A stretch of 64,000 bases of DNA from Siphonodentalium dalli (lineage: Eukaryota > Mollusca > Scaphopoda > Gadilida > Siphonodentaliidae): the NCBI GenBank assembly GCA_032622095.1, contig CP136064.1:218314205-218378204 (forward strand). Direction: 5' to 3'. Below the pieces are notes generated by a model. The model saw only the letters and a list, made by a program, of their open reading frames with translations, did no database searches and was not told the DNA's origin. Positions 1 through 10,690 of this stretch are shown here, piece after piece (position 1 is the first letter of the stretch; every line of letters begins with the position of its first letter). A program made the translations under genes and the position numbers.

Positions 1-229
1 TGTTATCTCACAACTGATTGAGATTCGCGGATTGTAAAATGACGTTGGTGCGAACTATTCTGTTCAATCATATTCAATTCTTCCACAAGATGGGTTCATG
101 AGATTTGAGTTTCCATAGGATGATAAGGCCAGATAATTACTTTTTAATCCGCTAGATATGACGTGCAGCAAGTGAATGAACTCGTGGTAATATTTAATAC
201 AAATCTGAAAAAAATGCGATGTCATGCCT

Positions 230-510
230 GCTATATGACTAGGCTAAGCGCATATTTAAACAGGAGTGTATTAGCGAGCTAAATACGATCATATTGACAT
301 TATTTAACCTCAATATACGCCCTATATGGACGTAAAACGCGTTTTTTAGAACAGTCCGATATGGGACTATTTCCATATACGGAATACGCCAATATGGCAA
401 TATTTAATCTACCTTTTTCATTGACACGACATTGACACGAGTATGAGCTCACTATGGGCTTATATCAGAATTAAATAAGTCCAATATAAACATATGAACC
501 TATTTGCACG
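230..510 (-). repeat. Dispersed repeat R1, copy 1
   Basis: This stretch is, in reverse orientation, a diverged copy of a ~280-310-bp repeat also seen at 32671-32945 and 47882-48195, with pieces at 39650-39823 and 44837-44880. Shared blocks are the 'gaacctatttgcac' end, 'cctcaatatacg' and 'ggactatttccatat'. Better copies end in 'cacgagaacaggc'. No coding capacity, terminal inverted repeat or poly-A tail is visible, so the class is unknown. Confidence 0.6.
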
Positions 511-2070
511 AAGATATGTTGGCCTGCTATATGGCGAACAAAAACGGAACCCGAGATAAAACAAGCAGTTATCCCCGAGATATAATAAACGGCTGTTATA
601 CATCTCACCGTTTATTCCTCTTCGTTACACAATAAACCCCGCACGTATTCGTATGGTGAGAAGAATGAATGGAATATCATTTACAGCATTAGGCACACTG
701 TGGATGCAAACAGAGACAACCACAAACGTAGTTAAACGGCGATCTGGTTACATAAATCGTTAAAAAAACGCGATTTGTTTCTGTTGGACGTGTTCATTTC
801 TGTTGTTCTTTATTCGCAATTCATACATTGTAGCTTATGCTTTGTGATTGTACTATCGACGGAAGCACGAGTTAATGTAAGATGTGAGATGCCGCTCTAT
901 GGCTCGTTCGTTATTCAGAGTTTACATACACCAAATGATGAGTTAATGTGAACATGTAACATGAGCCACCAGAACGTTGTTCATACTTCTTAATTTTTGA
1001 CAAAATGCTATAATTCGGTTGTTTAAAGTGGATTTTTGACAGACCGAACATGTTTGTACAATACAATTAATGCACTACATTGCTGAAATCACTGAACTAA
1101 ATGGTTTCCATAGGCAACAGTGTTAACGTTTCGGCCAAATTCAATGAATTGAAGCCTGCAGGCCACTCCAGTGATGTTTGCCCGGATAGATTGACACCAG
1201 TTGATCACGAAAATGCAAGAAAAATCACAGGTCATGTGTTTATTTTTTTAAATAAATCCCTAGGTGTACGACAGGGCTATCCCACAGCCAAATTTGATCT
1301 GGAAAAACCCAGAACTACAGCAGCTAGTTAAATAAATTTCCCGCTCACAAAAATCCATTTCCCCATTAATTCACCAGTTTAAGTTACTTAGATATGATGT
1401 ACAAATCAAAAAAACACGATGTCATCCTTTAATAGCGTGTCACATTATCAGGTGAAGGTCATTCTTCAGTTACCTTCACCTCTAGCATTCCACGGTGTAC
1501 TCGCTCCCCGACTCTGGAACACATTTAGCTCCCGGATTCCTGCTGAAGCAATAACTGAATTGTCACAATTCGCAGTCGCTACCAAAAAGGAAGGTCATTT
1601 ACATGAGCTTCATGAAAATCGCAAAATTGTTGATTTTCTGGTGCCAGTTTGGCAGCTGTCTTTGACTGGAATATCATTTTCCCGTGAATTTGGGTATTCT
1701 ACTTTGAGACTTACTGTTGATGGATTGCCCTTACTGACAAAATGTATAACAGTTAAGAAATATGGCCAGAATTCGTCAGTTCTTATGACAACCCTACATC
1801 TGAACTGAACTGACAATGACGTCATTTTTGTGACGTCACAATTCCTTCCAGTCGCGGACCCATGAAATCTAACAAACTTTTTCCGACAAAGTAAGTGATA
1901 CCCTATCATAAAATCATAGTCTGTACATTTGTTCAAAATATTCCCACGGAAGTACATAAGCGACTCTACTATTCCTGGTATATTCAAGGTTTCCAAATTT
2001 CGTGGTTTACACATTTGAATTTTCATTTTGTAAATACTGGTTACAGTACTACTTCATGCATGCATACAGC
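511..2070. other. Stretch without recognised gene
   Basis: No repeat shared with the rest of the window was found. An open frame at 1419-1808 (+, 129 codons) contains 'APRLWNTFSSRIPAE', which faintly resembles the 'APRLWNSLP' motif near the C-terminus of many non-LTR retrotransposon polymerases, but the rest does not follow that pattern. The opposite strand is also open at 1610-2026, so neither frame stands out. Confidence 0.4.
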
Positions 2071-2229
2071 CAAACAAGCGATATACTGAAAAGACACAAC
2101 GATCAACAGTTAATGGGGCAACAACACGCTGGTCATCCTATAATCCGTCATGTGGGCACGCAAACCGACCTCATGGCGTCAGTAAACCGCACCACGGGCT
2201 ATAACTATCAGCGTTTTCCATACCAGGGT
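2071..2229 (+). CDS. Candidate orphan exon, unknown product
   Basis: This is a GC-richer open stretch bounded by a possible splice acceptor ('catacag' ending at about 2070) and a possible donor ('cagg|gttagt' near 2228-2233). The encoded peptide is polar and rich in Q, H, R and T, with pieces such as 'HAGHPIIRHVGTQTDLMASV' and 'RTTGYNYQRFPYQ'. Its composition differs from the AT-rich flanks. No family is recognised and no partner exon was found. It could be chance. Confidence 0.22.
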
Positions 2230-2641
2230 TAGTCTATAGTTGAAAGTACTAAATTTAGAAGTTATATCAAACAATGGAAGATGTATATTTATATATGTAT
2301 ATGCCTATTTATGATATGACAGATAATTCATATATATGAATTCCCGAGAAAAACACAATCTTAGTCCAGCGCATTTCGAATTTCGATGTATATTTGAGTT
2401 TCATTCAGTACAATTTTCACTTATCGACAATTATCAATTGTCGTGTTTTTATAGTCAGCACTCCAAATCCGTATGCAGTAACTCAAATATCAAATAAAAC
2501 TATCTATCCAAAAGATCGTACAACCATCAAGTAAAACGCAATGCGAGAAGCTGTAAACTGAGATGCGGGCAAACATCGCGCCCGTTGCGAGGTTACCCGA
2601 ACACCTTAGATAGTCACATGAAATTATCAATATTTTCTTAC
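2230..2641. other. AT-rich spacer
   Basis: AT-rich sequence with short TATATA runs between the candidate exon and the MITE. Nothing further is recognised. Confidence 0.4.
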
Positions 2642-2645
2642 TTAA

Positions 2646-3080
2646 AGGCCCACTTAATTTTCGAACCACCAGATCACATATTCCATATTATAAAGAATAC
2701 AATTTTAAAGAGGAAGCTCCAAATCATTGTATTATCATCAACTGATCCGATCGAATAAACTGGGGACATTGTTTTTGTCGAGGTACTGAAGTGTGTTCTG
2801 TGATTAATTTTGATCCAGTTTGTACTATAAAGTCTATTATTCTCAATGGAATGGGAATAACTCTATCTCTTAGTTTGAATTCTGATGCATTCTGGGTTAA
2901 CAAGGAGGGGAAGTCTTGGAATGAAACTGAGAACATATATCACTTGGTGGACACTCCAAGGCCACAGCTGTTCCGTATTCTGGTGGAACATATATAGTTT
3001 TGGTTCCTCTTCCAAATGGTATATAGTATGGGATATGTTGTGTATAATGTAATCTGGTCATTCGAAAATTAAGTGGGCCT
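2646..3080. mobile_element. MITE family A, copy 1 (435 bp)
   Basis: This is a non-autonomous DNA transposon with terminal inverted repeats starting AGGCCCACTTAATTTTCGAA and ending with the reverse complement. It is flanked by TTAA on both sides (2642-2645 and 3081-3084). The palindromic flank also allows a TA duplication with the ends lengthened by one base. Other copies are at 24584-24903 and 63036-63475. The short open frames inside it are not conserved as proteins between copies. Transposase source: a TTAA- or TA-specific family, not identifiable from this copy. Confidence 0.85.
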
Positions 3081-3084
3081 TTAA

Positions 3085-4289
3085 ATTTAGCTTCCTAAAA
3101 TATCCATATCAATGGAACGTTGACAACATTGTCCCAATTGATTACCACGCACTTAACTTTGAGCATAAAACACACATGGAACTTTAAATTATACTCATAA
3201 CGAATTGAGCATTTCTCACTTTATGGAGCCCCTTTCGTCCAACTGTTGACATTCGACTGGAGCTGGGTTCACCAATCGCCTCGTGGTTCCGGAGTTGTGA
3301 CCCCCGAAAATCACTCAATACAATATTTAGATCCCCCCCCCCCCAAAAAACTCTCATGTACATGTAGTCACCCGAAATACGGTTAACGCAATATTTGCCA
3401 TTTGCGTTTATGTGATTACCAGCGTGAGCTAAGTAGATCTACAAAATACGATGTATATTTGAATATAACTGTACTGGCTAGATATTTATGGACTTCCATA
3501 TAGAACAGAACACCGCCACGAGCCATATATATAAGCAATTCACACACAACAGACTTAACGCTCAAAAACGCTTGGTCGCATGCTAATACACTATTAATGA
3601 CCAAGAAATTGATTATTTTGACGCTAAAACAAATCGAAGAGAGAGGTATTGAATCTGTGATTTCAATTAGATCTCCCAAGTGGCATATGCAAATGAGAAC
3701 TACATATGACGTCATTGGCATCACAGGAGAAGTATAATATGCAGCGGATTATACATAATTCCTAAGGCTTTCCTGTGCCCTCATGTTGGTAGTATGCATA
3801 GATGCGGGATTTTTTAAATAGGCCTACACGCATTTCTCATTAGGCCCAAACTTTACTTGCAGTGGGAATTGTCGAGAGATTCTAAACATAGTTAAAAACG
3901 TACTTGAACGTCCGTTAATGCAACAGACTTTTGATAGAATATGCGCGCAGATCGAAGCAAAGAAAAATGTTAAATTGTGTGCAGGGTAAAAGGATTCTCA
4001 AATCCACTTTGATATAATAGTCCGGGTTAACAAAAGGCAAGTAAGATACGACGACTGGATGTTATGTGTGAGCTTCTTTGCATGTATAAACAGTTGTTGA
4101 CCGAATTATTCATTATTCATTTCTGAAGATCGAACATAGCTCTTTTCACGCATGCCAAGTGAATTATCTGTCCGCTTTCGAAAGCATAAAGAAGTTAGAT
4201 TTTTATGTGAAGCAACAACATTACACATGTAAACCATCACCGAAACCTGGTTCCGCGTTCGTCTTGAATAGATCACACTCTGCCATCGC
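3085..4289. other. Stretch without recognised gene; C12 tract
   Basis: Unique-looking AT-rich DNA. A 12-base C run lies at 3333-3344. A minus-strand open frame at 3416-3724 has no recognisable domain. Confidence 0.4.
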
Positions 4290-4755
4290 AAGACGGAGCA
4301 GCGCGGTTTTTACACCGCGGACTGACCACCGGGACCATAACTGGGCGGAGCAAAAAACGGTCTTTACACCACGGACTGACAACGGAGCCAAAGTTGGGCT
4401 GAGCATAGCGGTCTTTACACAACGGACTGACCACACGGGCCATCGTTGGGCAGAGAATATTGGTCTTTACACCACGAACTGACCACCGGGGCCATAGCTG
4501 GGCGACGCATGGCGGTCTTTACACCACGGACTGACCGTTATGACTCCGAGAATAAAAGTGCCAATAGTTCCAGTTTATAAAATCCTTTTTTCTGATCATA
4601 GCTGGGTGGAGCATAGCGGTATTTACACCACGGACTGACCACCGGGGCCACAGCTGGGCGGAGCATAGCGGTTTACTGCACCACGGACTTACCACCGGGC
4701 CTATCGCTGGACGGAGCATAGCGGTCTTTACACAACTGACTGATAGCCGGGGCCA
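4290..4755. repeat. Minisatellite, ~52-bp unit, about 9 degenerate copies
   Basis: Repeated core blocks 'actgaccaccgggg', 'gctgggcggagcatagcgg' and 'tctttacaccacgg' recur every ~51-54 bp. The array is broken by ~35 bp of unrelated sequence near 4555-4595. Open frames on both strands (4159-4482 +, 4519-4818 -) are translations of the repeat and are not genes. Units are diverged, so the array is old. Confidence 0.85.
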
Positions 4756-5440
4756 TTGACTTCTATGGCATGACATCCCATTTACATTAGAACGTGTATA
4801 CAACTTGTACATATGCATGTTGTCGATGGTCAGCAGTTAGCATCTTATCCCAACACCATCATCTATTCAGGATAATTATGCTATTCATGTACGCCGGGCT
4901 GCCCTTTGCTGTCCGAAGGGACGCAATGTCGACAGTGCAGAAGTGACAGAGATTGAATAATGTTATCAATATTAGCATTCTGCGCCTATTTAAACAGAAT
5001 ATAATCGGCTGGCTCTGTTTTTATGTCTGTCCCGCCAGGAAGTGTTCGTGAGCGGAATTATTTGTTCCGCTGTTTGTGGTTGCTTCTTGTTCGTTGGAAT
5101 CCCATCAAGCGCTTCAATTTCTCACAGCTCGGACGTCACGGACATACGTATCTAGTTATCTAGCCATTCTGAACTACTTCCTTGTTGGGTGCTATATAGG
5201 GTATAATTTGCAAGCGTGTGACGTACATTTTAATTTTCCGTTGAATTTTTATATGCATAAGTATATAAGTCAGTGAAATATGGTTTCTCACGAATGTTTC
5301 CAAATCCATATCAACTTACCGATCGGTGAATGGGGCTTTTTTGATCTGTTTTATATGAGGTGATCATTTAGTATGTATCACAAATATCTGGTATGCGGTG
5401 ACAAATTACATACCATCAACAGGAACAATCTAAAACACAT
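4756..5440. other. Stretch without recognised feature
   Basis: No open frame above 66 codons and no match to other parts of the window. Confidence 0.4.
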
Positions 5441-7500
5441 GTCGATATTGACATGCAGATGGGAACGAGTCATTTTGGGGTCATTCGGTCAAAAAACATG
5501 GCCGCTGGTGGCCATCTTGGATTTCAAAATTAAATCCATTGGCGCGGGCTACAGGTCGTACTGTTTGTGTGATCATCATACAATTTGTCATGAATGTTGA
5601 CATTTACATGTAGATGGGAACGAGTCATTTTAGGATCATTCTGCCAAAAAACATGGCCGCTGGTGGCCATCTTGGATTTTACTATTTGCATCACTAAATC
5701 GTTTGACACATCCTACAGACCACATCTATGATCTGATCATCACCAAACGTCATATGGATCATCGGGGCGACCTCTAGATGGGAACGAGTCATTTTTGGGC
5801 CATTTGGCCAAAAAGCATGGCCGCCGTTAGCCATCTTGGATTTTACTCTTTGCATCACTAAATACTTTCGCGCGGGCTACAGGTCGTATCTTTGGTCGGA
5901 TCTTTATGAAATTTGTCATGAATGTTGACATTGACATGTAGATGGGAACGAGTCATTTTGGGGTCATTCGGCCAAAAAACATGGCCGCTGGTGGCCATCT
6001 TGGATTTCAAATTTGAATCCATTGGCGCGGGCTACAGGCCGTACTGTTTGTCTGATCATCATAAATTTGCCATGAATGTTGACATTTACATGTAGATGGG
6101 AACGAGGCTTTTGATGATCATTCAGCCAAAAAACATGGCCGCTGGTGGCCATCTTGGATTTTACTCTTTGCATCACTAAATCCTTTGACACATCCTACAG
6201 ACCACATCTCTGATCCGATCATCACCAAACTTCATATGGATCATCGGAGTGACATCTAGATGGGAACGAGTCATTTTGGGGTCACTTGGCCAAAAAACAT
6301 GGCCGCCGTCAGCCATCTTGATTTTACTCTTTGCATCACTAAATACTTTCACACACCCTACAGACCACAACCCTGACGCGATCATCACCAAACTTCATAT
6401 TCATCATTGGGGTGGCCCATAGTTTGGCACGAATCATTTTGGGGTAATTCGGCCAAAAAACATTGCCGCTGGTGGCCATCTTGGAGTTCAAAATTGAATC
6501 CATTGGCGCGGGCTACAGGCCGTACTGTTTGTCTAATCATTATAAAATTTGTCATGAATGTTGACATTTACATGTAGATGGGAACGAGTCATTTTAGGAT
6601 CAATCGACCAAAAAAACATGGCCGCTGGCGGCCATCTTGGATTTTACTCTTTGCATCACTAAATCCTTTGACACATCCTACAGACCACATCCCTGATCCG
6701 ATCATCACCAAACTTCATATGGATAATCGGGGTGACCTCTAGATGGGAACGAGTAATTTTGGGGGTCATTTGGCCAAAAAACATGGCCATCGGCAGCCAT
6801 ATTGGATTTTACTCTTTGCATCACTAAATCCTTTGACACATCCTACAGATCATATCCCTGATCTGATCATCACCAAACTTCATATGGATCATCGGGGTGA
6901 CCTCTTGATGGGAACGAGTCATTTTGGGGTCATTCGGCAAAAAAATATGGCCACCAATGGCCATTTTGGATTTTACTCTTTGTATGACTAAATATTTCTA
7001 TAAAAATCCATTAGCATATAGTTATAGACCGATCTGTTTGTTTGGTCTTCATGAAATTTGTCATGGATGTTGACTTTGACATGTAGATGGGAACGAGTCA
7101 TTTTGGGGTCATTCGGCGGTGGCCATTTTAGAATTTACTCTTTGCATCACTAAATCCTTTGGCACAACCTACAGACCACATCCCTGATCCGATCATTATG
7201 AAACTTGTCATGAATGTTGATATTGACATGTAGATGGGAACGAGTCATTTTTGGGGGTCATTCAACCAAAAAACATGGCCGCTGGCGGCCATCTTGGATT
7301 TCAAAATTGAATCCGTTGACGCGGGCTACATGCCGTACTGTTTGTCTGATATTCATAAAAAATATCAAAATGTTGACATTGAGATGCAGATGGGAACGAG
7401 TCATTTTAGGGTCATTCGGCCAAAAAACATGGCCGCCAGCAGCCATCTCGCATTTTACTCTTAGGAACACTAAATCCTTTGACACACCCTACAGACCATT
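5440..7500. repeat. Tandem array, ~155-165-bp unit, about 13 copies of two types
   Basis: The landmark 'gatgggaacgagtcatttt' recurs at about 5459, 5612, 5777, 5941, 6095, 6258, 6577, 6742, 6907, 7086, 7233 and 7390, with a decayed one near 6420. Each unit then has a variant of 'ggccgctggtggccatcttg'. Two unit types are mixed. One continues 'aattgaatccattggcgcgg', the other 'tttactctttgcatcactaa'. They often alternate, giving a ~320-bp dimer. Diverged relatives sit at 54110-54260 and 54900-55410. The many frames read through it are repeat translations. Confidence 0.9.
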
Positions 7501-9760
7501 AAATTATTCCCCTACCTAAGTTGAGCTACAATGACATTGACACTTTCATCTTTCTATTATACACGACCCTGGTGGCTCAGTCGAGGGAGCGGGCGGTTTA
7601 GGGCATTATGCATACATAATTCGTTCAGTGATATCGTATGGACAAATTGTAGATGTTGTGGCAAGACTCCCAGATCATTGTTGATTATGGGTGCAATATG
7701 CAGGACAAGAAGTACGTTACACGCACATGGTTCATACTACATGCCATTATTAAAGTAACATTCTACAATTGTGTGGATGCCATCATTGCTTGGCATGTCA
7801 AGTCCATGCACAGTCGAATCCGAGAATCGATTTCCGGGGGGAATGAGCTGAGGGCCAACATAATGAAATGCAGCAGATGCGACGATTTGCAAGTTGATGA
7901 TCTAAGGTCTGTGTCGTGTCCCCCATCAAAATTGACAACGCCGAGACGTGGAACAGAATATGAAACGGCGATAAACACAAAAAGCCAAGACGTTCCATCG
8001 GAGTATGCTATCGGTAACAACACGGATTTATTTCTCTTATAGCACGGTTATCAAGATTCTTCCGTGACTCTCACTAGATTTGGCGGTGTCTAATATTGCA
8101 ATTTTGTCAGTAATAACTATCTAACTATAGCGATTATGCGTAAAAGATTCAATAAAAGGATATCAAGCAATCAACTTTTCTATGATGACGATGATACATG
8201 TCTTTTACGACACACAGCGCTACTAATCAATGAGAAGCGACCAGCATTGATAAAGACAGTTCGGACCCCGGAGTTGCTTTCAGTTATTAGCCCAACACGA
8301 CAGAATAGAAAATAAAGCAATGATAACTAGGTGTATAATAACAGGTTTTATAATCGAAGTAAATATTTCCATATTTCCTAGAGGAATTATTGTGTCAGAA
8401 ATGTTATTTAGGTTTATTGTACTCGGTCTGATTAGAAATGTAGGACAATCAGGGCCAACTCAATGGGTAGAAAAATTCACATTGTTCTCCGAGAATATGG
8501 GGTCGCCAACTTCATCTATTCTGGGACCCCGTTGGATTAATCAAGTCATAGAAATAACCGAGGCGGCCAGTGATTATCCTGTCTCAAGTAATTGGATGGA
8601 GCTGACTGTATCATCAAGTGACCCTGATACGGCAGCCCATTACATGAGACACATGTACGTCACACACTATATACGCATCATAAGCCGACCGTCAGTGGCA
8701 CGACCCCATCAAATTCAGCAAAACTTGATGTGACGTTCCAGGCTGGTTATCCGGATTAACCTATATATGTTAAGTCTATTAAAGCGGACAGGCTATTTGT
8801 GGTTTATACGGGCATCGATGTGTCTCCATCCTGATTTACTTACCGATGGTTCTGAACTTGATTTTGCGTCTTTTTCATGCATATGCATGATTCACGTTCT
8901 CTGAAAACACTCTCCGAAGTGATAAAATATTACTGAACTCTTTCAATGTTCCTCACAACAGCGAGCCGACCGCTCTTTATTTGTGGCGTATGGGGAAACA
9001 ACACTCTACTGCCATTTGATAGATGTGAGAGGGGACCCGGTTTGTCTGTCTGTTACTGTAAACAATATTTATTCTTCCCATATTCATTTTACCATCAGTT
9101 GTACTGGGCGATTTGACAACGTATATACAGTAAGGTGATGGTGTCTAAGATGAAATGGGGCAGAGATGATGCTTTTATAAAAGTCCTATTCTCGATAGGG
9201 TTATCAAGTCTACCACTCTAGTCTTAGTAATTCTTGCTACTAGTTCCGAATTGAGTATACTATATATTTATCAACCTATTATGGGAACGCCTTAAAGGCA
9301 AAATCTATTGTGCCCTTCAAATTAACCTCGGAGTTTATGAAACTCTATCGAACATTATGTGGTATACTGATCGACGCTCATTGAACTCAACAGCATCAGA
9401 TAAGTCAATCACGTGTTTGTAGCAGACGTAGCGTATCGAGACCATTAATAGTTGTCTAGACAGAAGTCAATTTAATATAGATTGTGTGACTCAACCGCCA
9501 ATTTGATGAAAATACGACTAATTAGAAAACGTCTGTCAGTACCATTTTGATTCGGGGTTAAATCAGTCCCTACAGGTTTCGATGCTGCTGCGATAACGAG
9601 GACTGAGAGCTAGCGCAGAACACGAGAGTGAATAATCTCGCCAATCGGTCATACGGCTGGAACCATTCGGTGTTTTTTATATAAATAATTGTCCGAGCCC
9701 TGTGGTCCAGTTCGTATTCTCGAGTTTCAACCACGTGTTTAAACCGTTCTTTACTAAACG
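7501..9760. other. Stretch with two weak ORFs
   Basis: No shared repeat is seen. Near 7569 a 'ggtggctcagtcgagggagc' block resembles the A-box side of tRNA-derived SINEs, but no B box follows. The open frame 7653-8042 (+, 129 codons) ends in a polar tail ('EYETAINTKSQDVPSEYAIG') and matches no family I know; frames on the other strand overlap it. Confidence 0.35.
8320..8733 (+). CDS. ORF of 137 codons, faint discoidin-like segment
   Basis: The frame opens with a hydrophobic N-terminus and holds 'GQSGPTQWVEKFTLFSENMG' at residues 43-62. This loosely follows the F5/8 type C (discoidin) pattern of 'GR...QWVTSYxVxYSxDG'. Near the end is 'HYIRIISRP', which could stand for the 'ARYIRIxP' strand of that fold. 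The middle does not align by eye, and no splice partners are visible. Discoidin domains are common in secreted animal proteins, so a decayed or isolated exon is possible, but a chance ORF is at least as likely. Confidence 0.2.
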   Translation: MITRCIITGFIIEVNISIFPRGIIVSEMLFRFIVLGLIRNVGQSGPTQWVEKFTLFSENMGSPTSSILGPRWINQVIEITEAASDYPVSSNWMELTVSSSDPDTAAHYMRHMYVTHYIRIISRPSVARPHQIQQNLM

Positions 9761-10142
9761 GATTGATTGATTGATTGAATGTTTAACGTCGTTTTAGCCG
9801 CTATGCCATATCACGACCAAGAACAGAATCGGGTATAAAAAAGATCGTAGCGAAGCAACTGTGTAGATAAATCAGACAGTGGATTAGATTAAAACAATGC
9901 AACGATGAACTATGTGAAAACAAAAACACCCAAGAGGAATGTTTCCACTTGGAGCCAGGAATATAAATTCAAGAACTGACTAGTGTGCAATCATACAATA
10001 AAGCGTATAAAAGTAGTACAAGGATAGATAATAAATAGAAAATAAATTACCATGGATCCACATCGAAATATGTAAAGTAGCTTTTAAAGTAAGATTTTGC
10101 AGTGATAAGGTATTTATAATATTTGATGAATCGCGCATGAAA
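9761..10142 (-). mobile_element. Non-LTR retrotransposon L1m, 5'-truncated 3' end
   Basis: Read on the minus strand this is the last ~30 codons of an ORF2, ending 'FKSYFTYFDVDPW' and a stop, then a 3' UTR with 'atggcatagcggctaaaacg', 'acgacgttaaac' and a tail of (AATC)n. The tail occupies 9761-9777 on the plus strand. The same 3' end occurs at 61501-61923 and in each 1250-bp unit from 26 to 32 kb. It stops abruptly at its 5' side, as expected for incomplete reverse transcription. Confidence 0.85.
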
Positions 10143-10690
10143 GTCAAACAAGGAGATTAGTGAAAATCTGCTTAATAACATCAAATTATGGGCCATTGGC
10201 ATCAAGGTTGATTGAATAATGTCACGAATGCCATTTCCTCCATTGCAAGTATGTCAACAAACATATTAAACCGGGCCTAACTATGCTCATTATAATCAGC
10301 GTCATGACTCGGAACTCGGCTTTATCCTTCATGAGTTGTGGCATTCAGGTCTTTGATAATTCAGCGAATAGTCGCTTGCATGCAGTTGAGGCAAGAAGTA
10401 TTCAAAAATACCCCACTGACGTTCTATCAAATATGGCGAAATTTATTAGCTAGATCGCCAATAGCCTAATTCATTAATAACACTTATTGGATATATTTTT
10501 ATGTGCTCTACTATAGGTATAAACACCCCTTTACTATGGTTATAACATCTTTCTTCTAGAGCTCAAAACACTTTCCACTATAGGTATACATGTATAAATT
10601 CCGACGCATTTCCCAATGGAAAGTGATCTACCTACATAATAGTTTGGAATAATACGATACGAAAAAATAATTCCGTGCTCTCCTGATCCA
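10143..10690. other. Stretch without recognised feature
   Basis: AT-rich. A short 'ctataggtata' motif recurs near 10513 and 10579. Otherwise nothing is recognised. Confidence 0.35.

Noticed and set aside
4159-4818. ORFs with repeated 'VFTPRTDH' type motif
   Set aside because: They are translations of the ~52-bp minisatellite on both strands.
5964-7519. Several 70-100-codon ORFs with recurring 'NMAA', 'GHVFW' motifs
   Set aside because: They are read from the ~160-bp tandem repeat in different frames and strands.
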